A stretch of DNA of 9,922 nt from JADFNO01 sp965369945 (GTDB taxonomy: Bacteria; Planctomycetota; Phycisphaerae; Phycisphaerales; SM1A02). Positions within the stretch are counted from its first letter, which is position 1, and each line of letters opens with the position of its first letter. The stretch covers positions 1-9,922 of the forward strand of contig CBDUST010000159.1 in assembly GCA_965369945.1 (NCBI GenBank). The letters are read 5' to 3'. Both the position numbers and the translations under genes were made by a program. Under the pieces are notes generated by a model that saw only the letters and a list, made by a program, of their open reading frames with translations, made no database searches and had not been told where the DNA came from. Positions 5,627 through 9,922 of the stretch are shown here, one piece after another.

Positions 5627-8031
5627 AGTCCGGCTCGAGGCAGGTACTCATGAAGTTGAAGCGCGTGGATGATCTGGTTGGCGATGGGACCAGCCGTTTT
5701 GCCGCCGGACCCGCCGTATTCCACAATGACCACGATGGCGTATTTGGGCTGTGGCGGTCCGCTCGTTTTCGGGCCGACCAATCCGACGAACCACGCATGA
5801 TCAAGTCCCTTGATCGGATGGTCATCGAGATCGATTCGACCGTCGCGGTTCGTATCCACTGCGATGGGTTCGTCCTTTGAATTCACCTTCCCATCGTCAT
5901 TCGTGTCGACGGCGCGCCACGGCGAAGCCTGGGCCGTACCAGTCTTGGCCCACACCGTGACGTCCGGAGCGTTAATGATCGGTTCACTGAGCGAGCGGAT
6001 TCGATACCCGGTGCCGTGCGGCTCCTGAACGGATTGGCGCAACCCTTCCATAATTGTTTCGACAAGACGTTGATCAAGGTGCAGGTCGTCCAGCTCGGAG
6101 CGTCGATTGTCCGACCGCAGCGCTTCATCGCGCAGTAGCGTTGCGTCGCGAATCACACCGCCGCGAGCCAAGGTGGCATAAGCATTTGCAGCCTGGATCG
6201 GGGTCCACGCGATCGGCCCCTGCCCGATACCCATGAATATGGTCGCGGATCGCGTTTCGCCGGCTCGGTCAAGTCTGGCGATTCGCTCCGGTCCGGGCAG
6301 TATCCCCGGCACCTCGCCTCGAGTCCGATCGTCGCTGGTGTAGGACAGTCCCACGTTGATCCGATTCCCCAGGCCGAACCGCTCATACCAGTTCAGCAGG
6401 CGGTCAATCCTCAGCCTATCCGCGAGCGTATAGAAGAAGATGTTGCACGATCGCGACAGCGCCTCGTCGCCAACCAGCGCGCCGTGCGTCAGAAAACTCG
6501 GGTCGCGATAAATCCAGCAGCGAGCAAAGTTCGTGAAATCCGGGTAGAAGTGACCGGTACAAGTAATCGGCTCGTACAGATCGTACACCTCTTCGGTGGA
6601 CGCCGCTACCAGTACGAACGGCTTGATGATCGATCCGGGGGGATATACCGCTTCGACTGCTCTGTTTACGTATGGGTTATTCCGAGCGCGCAACACATGA
6701 TCCATGTCGTCGGCCATCGCTCTTGTCGGTGTAGAAACCATTGCGAGAATCTCGCCCGTCTCGACCTCGACTACACAGGCCGCGCCGTTCAGCGGCGTAC
6801 CGACGGGCAGTACGGCGTTCTCCTGCCACGGTTGAACGACACACAAGCCGAACTGCGGCGACATGATGGCCTGGATACGTGCTTGCAAGGCGATATCAAG
6901 TGTGAGCGTGACGTCCACACCGGGCTTGTGATCTTGGCGAACTTCGTCGCCGGTGTCGAGTCTCTGGCGGATCACGCCTCGCTCGCCGCGCAGCTCATCT
7001 TCGAAGACGCGCTCGATGCCTCGCCTGCCAATGACCTCTCCAGTGAGGCGATAGCCGCCCAGATCAACGTTCCTCGTCTTGAAGTCGAAGAACGGTCGGA
7101 GCTGCAAATCCGATGCCCAAACTTCATCGCGCACAGCGCCGACGATGTGATCGGCGACACCAACGACTTCGATCTTCATAGGCTGATCGGACCGCAATGG
7201 AGTCGGTAGCGTCGAACGATCCAGCAGCACATCCTGCGTGTGCCACGGATAATCTCTGCGGTGCGAACTTTGTACTTCGATCATGCCAAGCCGATGTGGC
7301 TGGGCCGCCATGCGCCGGAAGATAAACGCAACGTCGTCGCTTACACGCCCCAGGATCACATGCGCGTGAGTCTGCTCGCGAATTGGTTCACGTTGAACCG
7401 TTATGTCCGCGGGAGGCGTTTTGCCGAACCGAATAAGCTCTTGGATTCGCGCCTGTCGCTGGCGATCCCAGCGATCGGCCGCCATCGACTGAACTCTGCG
7501 CTTGATCCGGTCCAACTGCTGGTTGAGCTGTGGGCGATCGACGTGCCCATAATGGGAAATAGCCTGCCAAACCTCTTCAATGATCTGCTCGAACTCGGGC
7601 AACAGCGTGAAGACCGCAGCCTCACGCTGCTCGGGGCCCATCTCGTCCCACACCGAGCCGTACTCGCGTTCGGCCCGGTCGTTGGCTTGCTCAAACGCCC
7701 ATACGCCGGTGATCACCGAGTAGTGAACCGCCACGTCATAGCTCGGTCGATCCAGCGCCAACCGATTGCCATGACGATCGAGAATGCGACCGCGCACCGT
7801 TGGCAGATAGGTAGTCAGGTCAAGCCTTCGCTCGGCTTGGTCTAGACGCGCCGCACCCTGCACGACCGACAGCCGTAGTAATTGCCCACCCAGCACAGCC
7901 ATCACGGCCACGGCCATGGCGAACAACAGCGCGAGTCGGCGGTGAAACATGCTGGATATGAGTTTGCGTCGCCTCATGTCACGGTTTCGGCGACCGGGTC
8001 GCGCCCGGCGAGGTGTCTCTCTTATCGGCAT
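5623..8031 (-). CDS. mrdA: Class B penicillin-binding protein 2 (transpeptidase) with EF-hand insert
   Basis: This membrane-anchored transpeptidase cross-links peptidoglycan during cell elongation, paired with RodA. A basic N-terminus (1-32) precedes one membrane helix (about 33-55). The PBP-dimer domain begins at RGRILDRHGNRLA (80-92). Active-site motifs are PPGSIIKP with S467 and K470, SCN (528-530) and KTGTAQ (696-701). At 802 residues it is much longer than the usual 600-650. A charged, probably helical insert lies at about 107-205, and a calcium-type EF-hand pair (709-737) lies just after KTG. The C-terminal DHAWFVGLVGP and VVIVEYGG segments complete the fold. I chose the ATG at 8031, with AAAGGAAG ten bases upstream; an in-frame GTG nine codons earlier lacks a good site. 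Its stop overlaps the rodA start. Confidence 0.92.
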   Translation of the reverse strand: MPIRETPRRARPGRRNRDMRRRKLISSMFHRRLALLFAMAVAVMAVLGGQLLRLSVVQGAARLDQAERRLDLTTYLPTVRGRILDRHGNRLALDRPSYDVAVHYSVITGVWAFEQANDRAEREYGSVWDEMGPEQREAAVFTLLPEFEQIIEEVWQAISHYGHVDRPQLNQQLDRIKRRVQSMAADRWDRQRQARIQELIRFGKTPPADITVQREPIREQTHAHVILGRVSDDVAFIFRRMAAQPHRLGMIEVQSSHRRDYPWHTQDVLLDRSTLPTPLRSDQPMKIEVVGVADHIVGAVRDEVWASDLQLRPFFDFKTRNVDLGGYRLTGEVIGRRGIERVFEDELRGERGVIRQRLDTGDEVRQDHKPGVDVTLTLDIALQARIQAIMSPQFGLCVVQPWQENAVLPVGTPLNGAACVVEVETGEILAMVSTPTRAMADDMDHVLRARNNPYVNRAVEAVYPPGSIIKPFVLVAASTEEVYDLYEPITCTGHFYPDFTNFARCWIYRDPSFLTHGALVGDEALSRSCNIFFYTLADRLRIDRLLNWYERFGLGNRINVGLSYTSDDRTRGEVPGILPGPERIARLDRAGETRSATIFMGIGQGPIAWTPIQAANAYATLARGGVIRDATLLRDEALRSDNRRSELDDLHLDQRLVETIMEGLRQSVQEPHGTGYRIRSLSEPIINAPDVTVWAKTGTAQASPWRAVDTNDDGKVNSKDEPIAVDTNRDGRIDLDDHPIKGLDHAWFVGLVGPKTSGPPQPKYAIVVIVEYGGSGGKTAGPIANQIIHALQLHEYLPRAGL
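5821..5907 (-). other. EF-hand (dockerin-type) calcium-binding pair within PBP2
   Basis: Two 12-residue loops, DTNDDGKVNSKD (709-720) and DTNRDGRIDLDD (726-737), are separated by five residues. Both have D, N and D at loop positions 1, 3 and 5, glycine at 6, a hydrophobic residue at 8 and D at 12, the pattern of EF-hands and dockerin repeats. They sit between KTGTAQ (696-701) and the DHAWFVG strand (744-750), where other PBPs have only a short loop beside the active site. Confidence 0.85.
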
Positions 8032-8041
8032 AGTGGGTTTT

Positions 8042-8049
8042 CTTCCTTT
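8042..8049 (-). promoter_or_regulatory. Ribosome binding site of the PBP2 gene
   Basis: AAAGGAAG on the minus strand lies ten bases before the ATG at 8031-8029. It supports this start over the upstream in-frame GTG (8058-8056), whose reading frame would run through the site. Confidence 0.55.
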
Positions 8050-8065
8050 GCAAGCCACCTGCCGC

Positions 8066-8188
8066 TAGGTTTTGTCTGACAAATAGTGGGACGGGCATCT
8101 TGCCCGTCTGTAAGAATGACGACGACGGGCTGGAAGCCCGTTCCACCAAGAATGAAGAACACTCCTTTGATCCATCAGACAGAACCTA
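8066..8188. repeat. Nested palindromic element between ychF and PBP2 genes
   Basis: The ends are inverted 14-mers with one mismatch: TAGGTTTTGTCTGA (8066-8079) and the complement of 8175-8188, TAGGTTCTGTCTGA. Inside are two hairpins, ACGGGCA/TGCCCGT (8091-8107) and ACGGGCT/AGCCCGT (8125-8141). The flanking GTGGG (8086-8090) and CCAC (8143-8146) make the two hairpins inverted copies of each other. The octamer AAGAATGA occurs directly at 8112-8119 and 8148-8155, either side of the second hairpin. The right end includes the stop codon of the ychF-like gene. The element may be a REP-type pair or a small miniature mobile element. It occupies nearly the whole gap. Confidence 0.7.
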
Positions 8189-9250
8189 GACATTGAAGAG
8201 GAAGTGCAGCACCTCGCCGTCTTGGACGTGATAGTGCTTGCCCTCGCTGCGAAGCTTGCCAGCCGCTCTGATCGCCTTTTCGTCGTTGTATCGCTCCAAA
8301 TCGCCAATGTGGTAGCACTCGGCCCGGATGAACCCGCGTTGCAGATCTGAGTGGATCGCACCGGCAGCCTCGGGAGCGGTGGCCCCGGCTCGGATCGTCC
8401 AAGCCCGAACCTCCTTCTCGCTGGCTGTATAGAACGACACAAGCCCCAACACCTGGTTCGCCGCCCGCGCCAGGGGGCCGATCGCCGCTTCCGTCAGACC
8501 CAGCGATTCCAACATCTCGGCCCGATCAGCCTCCTCAAGCTCGGCCAACTCCGCCTCGAGCGCGGCGCAGATCACAACTACTGCCGCCCCATTGGACTCA
8601 GCGTGCTGCAAGACAGCCGCGGCGCTTTGGCTCGATCCGGTCAGGTCGTCCTCAGCGACGTTGGCGACGTAGAAAACAGGCTTGGCGGTGATCATCCCGT
8701 AGTTCTTGAGGATGTTCTGCTCGGGCGCCGACCACTCGCCCAACGGCGGAATGGGCCGACCGTCGTTCAACGGCTCAAGGATCTTCGCTAGCAGCGCCGC
8801 ACGATCCTTGGCCTCTTTTTCCCCAGCGCGGACCGGTCGCTCGGTTTTGCGCAGCGCCGACTCAGCCACCTGCAGATCGGCGAGGATCAGCTCCACCCGA
8901 AGCGACTCAACGTCCTTTAGAGCCGCCTGAGCAGACGTCGCCTGACTAAAGCAATCGACGACGTGACAGATCGCATCCACCTGACGCACGTGCGAGAGGA
9001 ACTCGTTGGCCCTTGCAGCGCTGGCGTCGGCGGGAACGCCCGGCAGATCCACGAACTGAATCGTCGCCGGCACCACCTTGCGCGGATCGATGTATTTGCA
9101 AACGATGTCCAGGCGTGGATCGGGGATCCGAGCTATGCCGATGTGAGGTCTGGCGCCCCCTCCGGGAAGTGCATCAGCGGTGCTCCCGGTCAGCGCACAA
9201 AACAGCGCGGTTTTTCCACATCCGGGTAACCCAATGATTCCGCATTCCAT
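8186..9250 (-). CDS. ychF: YchF-family P-loop NTPase, divergent
   Basis: YchF is an Obg-related, ribosome-associated NTPase that prefers ATP in studied members and affects oxidative-stress response and start-site choice. The 354-residue protein has P-loop GLPGCGKT (7-14), DLPG (68-71), the NVAE nucleotide-base motif (197-200) and a well-conserved C-terminal TGS-type domain (about 275-354) with EVRAWTI, GATAPEAAG, GFIRAE and the family ending FLFNV. The G domain is unusual. The typical PNVGKS reads PGCGKT, the PFCTIEPN switch with its threonine is absent, KGEGLGN is replaced by AARAN, and the loop that carries His114 in E. coli YchF is shorter and has no histidine. AGGAAG abuts the ATG, an oddly short spacing. 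It may be a planctomycete-type DUF933 paralogue rather than orthodox YchF. Confidence 0.82.
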   Translation of the reverse strand: MECGIIGLPGCGKTALFCALTGSTADALPGGGARPHIGIARIPDPRLDIVCKYIDPRKVVPATIQFVDLPGVPADASAARANEFLSHVRQVDAICHVVDCFSQATSAQAALKDVESLRVELILADLQVAESALRKTERPVRAGEKEAKDRAALLAKILEPLNDGRPIPPLGEWSAPEQNILKNYGMITAKPVFYVANVAEDDLTGSSQSAAAVLQHAESNGAAVVVICAALEAELAELEEADRAEMLESLGLTEAAIGPLARAANQVLGLVSFYTASEKEVRAWTIRAGATAPEAAGAIHSDLQRGFIRAECYHIGDLERYNDEKAIRAAGKLRSEGKHYHVQDGEVLHFLFNV

Positions 9251-9289
9251 CTTCCTGGCCTCTGCGCTTCCTTGAGCAGGACGCCGTGC

Positions 9290-9309
9290 GCGGGCACGTT
9301 CGCGCCCGC
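9290..9309. repeat. Small GC hairpin between aat and ychF
   Basis: GCGGGC (9290-9295) pairs with GCCCGC (9304-9309) around an eight-base loop in the 102-base gap between the aat stop and the ychF start. No T-tract follows, so it is not an obvious terminator, and read-through from aat into ychF is likely. No promoter stood out in this gap. Confidence 0.35.
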
Positions 9310-9352
9310 TTCGTTTGGCGAATGGTACTGTGCCTCGTCACTGCTTTCACGC

Positions 9353-9922
9353 TCAGCCGGAGATCGAGTCGGTCGTATCTGAAAGAACCCGAAAATCGCC
9401 CCATGTGGCGTCGCGTCGCACCGCCTCGGTCAACCGAGCAAGATATTGACCGCGATCGATCTCAACGCAACCGAACTGATCCAAGTGTTCAGTGCGAAAC
9501 TGCGTATCCAGCAGCATGAACCCACGATTCCGCAGCCAACCCACCAAATGCACTAAACAAACCTTCGATGCGTTCGAGCCGCCGCGATCGTACCGGCTAA
9601 ACATGGATTCCCCGAAGAACGCCCCGCCCACATGCACGCCATACAACCCTCCCACAAGCTGATCATCGAGCCACGCTTCGATGCTGTGCGCGTTGCCTTG
9701 GGTGTGCAGCAGAACATAGGCCTCAATGATCGCGTCATCGATCCAGGTCAAGTCGTCTGGTGCGCGCGGTGTGGCGCAGGCACGCATCACGTCTTTGAAG
9801 ACTGAATCGCAGCGAACATCGAAACGACCCTTGCGAACCTCCCTGGCCAAGGTCTGAGGTAAGTGGAACGTCTCCAATGGAATGATCGCACGCGGATCGG
9901 GGTTGAACCACTGGATCTGGCC
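9353..9922 (-). CDS. aat: Leucyl/phenylalanyl-tRNA-protein transferase, 5' end beyond the window
   Basis: Aat transfers Leu or Phe from aminoacyl-tRNA to N-terminal Arg or Lys of proteins, marking them for ClpS-ClpAP under the N-degron rule. The visible 189 residues start at the right edge with GQIQWFNPDPRAIIPLE, matching the family's N-terminal WxxPDPR region. They continue with TWIDDAIIEAY, LHTQGNAHSIEAW, LVGGLYGVHVGGAFFGESMF (GESMFS is a hallmark), SNASKVCLVHL and LLDTQFRTEHLDQFGCVEI. About 15-40 N-terminal residues should lie outside the window; an internal TTG at 9877 is not the start, because clear homology continues upstream of it. The gene ends at TGA 9355-9353, 102 bases before ychF on the same strand. 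No clpS or clpA is visible. Confidence 0.95.
   Translation of the reverse strand, partial: GQIQWFNPDPRAIIPLETFHLPQTLAREVRKGRFDVRCDSVFKDVMRACATPRAPDDLTWIDDAIIEAYVLLHTQGNAHSIEAWLDDQLVGGLYGVHVGGAFFGESMFSRYDRGGSNASKVCLVHLVGWLRNRGFMLLDTQFRTEHLDQFGCVEIDRGQYLARLTEAVRRDATWGDFRVLSDTTDSISG

Noticed and set aside
4935..5825. 296-residue minus-strand frame overlapping PBP2 and rodA
   Set aside because: It is a shifted frame of the same strand through two genuine genes. Its composition is Arg/Pro/Ser-rich and carries none of the SEDS or PBP motifs. I considered a frameshift, but both true frames are intact.
5821..5907. A dockerin pointing to a cellulosome
   Set aside because: The loops are inside a transpeptidase domain rather than at a protein terminus, and no cohesin or glycoside hydrolase is nearby. 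The resemblance is to the calcium-binding loop pattern only.
6484..7209. 241-residue open frame on the plus strand
   Set aside because: It lies wholly antisense to the PBP2 gene, which has strong domain evidence across this region. The translation shows no recognisable motif, and long antisense frames are common in GC-rich DNA.
7240..7845. 201-residue plus-strand frame
   Set aside because: It is antisense to the N-terminal half of PBP2 and has no recognisable domain.
8086..8146. CRISPR repeat pair or intrinsic terminator
   Set aside because: There are only two units and they are inverted rather than direct, with no regular spacers. No T-tract follows either hairpin on either strand.

Overview
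The window is a gene-dense bacterial chromosome segment of moderately high GC. Every gene with a recognisable product has a housekeeping or metabolic role, and I see no phage, transposase, CRISPR or toxin-antitoxin genes. A planctomycete, possibly of the Phycisphaerae, fits best. The hints are a dockerin-type EF-hand pair inside a cell-wall enzyme, frequent palindromic repeats between genes, an atypical YchF-like protein and a complete class B PBP-RodA pair. This placement is inference; no rRNA or marker phylogeny is available here.

Left part, mostly plus strand (1-2135). The possible 3' end of an unidentified gene is followed by a clear intrinsic terminator (92-123). A leader of about 245 bases then contains a rod-like set of nested inverted repeats (205-321), a candidate structured RNA. 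Next come a zinc-dependent histone-deacetylase-family amidohydrolase (369-1397) and a lipoprotein with a GlcG/HbpS (DUF336) domain (1482-2135). A double-hairpin palindrome (2165-2240) separates the lipoprotein gene from the convergent next gene.

Middle part (2255-3563). A zinc-binding MDR-family dehydrogenase of the TM0436-like type lies on the minus strand. Divergent from it, on the plus strand, is tRNA-Ser(UGA).

Right part, all minus strand (3638-9922). Read in transcription order from the right edge, the genes are aat (truncated by the window), a divergent YchF-family P-loop NTPase, a nested palindromic element, a PBP2-type transpeptidase, rodA, and rsmG. The last three form a tight unit. 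PBP2 and rodA overlap by an ATGA, and rsmG begins with TTG 12 bases after rodA behind a strong Shine-Dalgarno. PBP2 and RodA together make the cross-linking and glycan-polymerising halves of an elongation-type peptidoglycan synthase.

The most unusual point is a pair of perfect EF-hand loops inserted directly after the KTG active-site motif of the PBP2-like protein. This suggests calcium binding next to the transpeptidase active site. Second to it are the YchF-like protein, whose nucleotide-binding motifs are eroded while its C-terminal domain is conserved, and three intergenic palindromes, two of which share the same inverted double-hairpin design.
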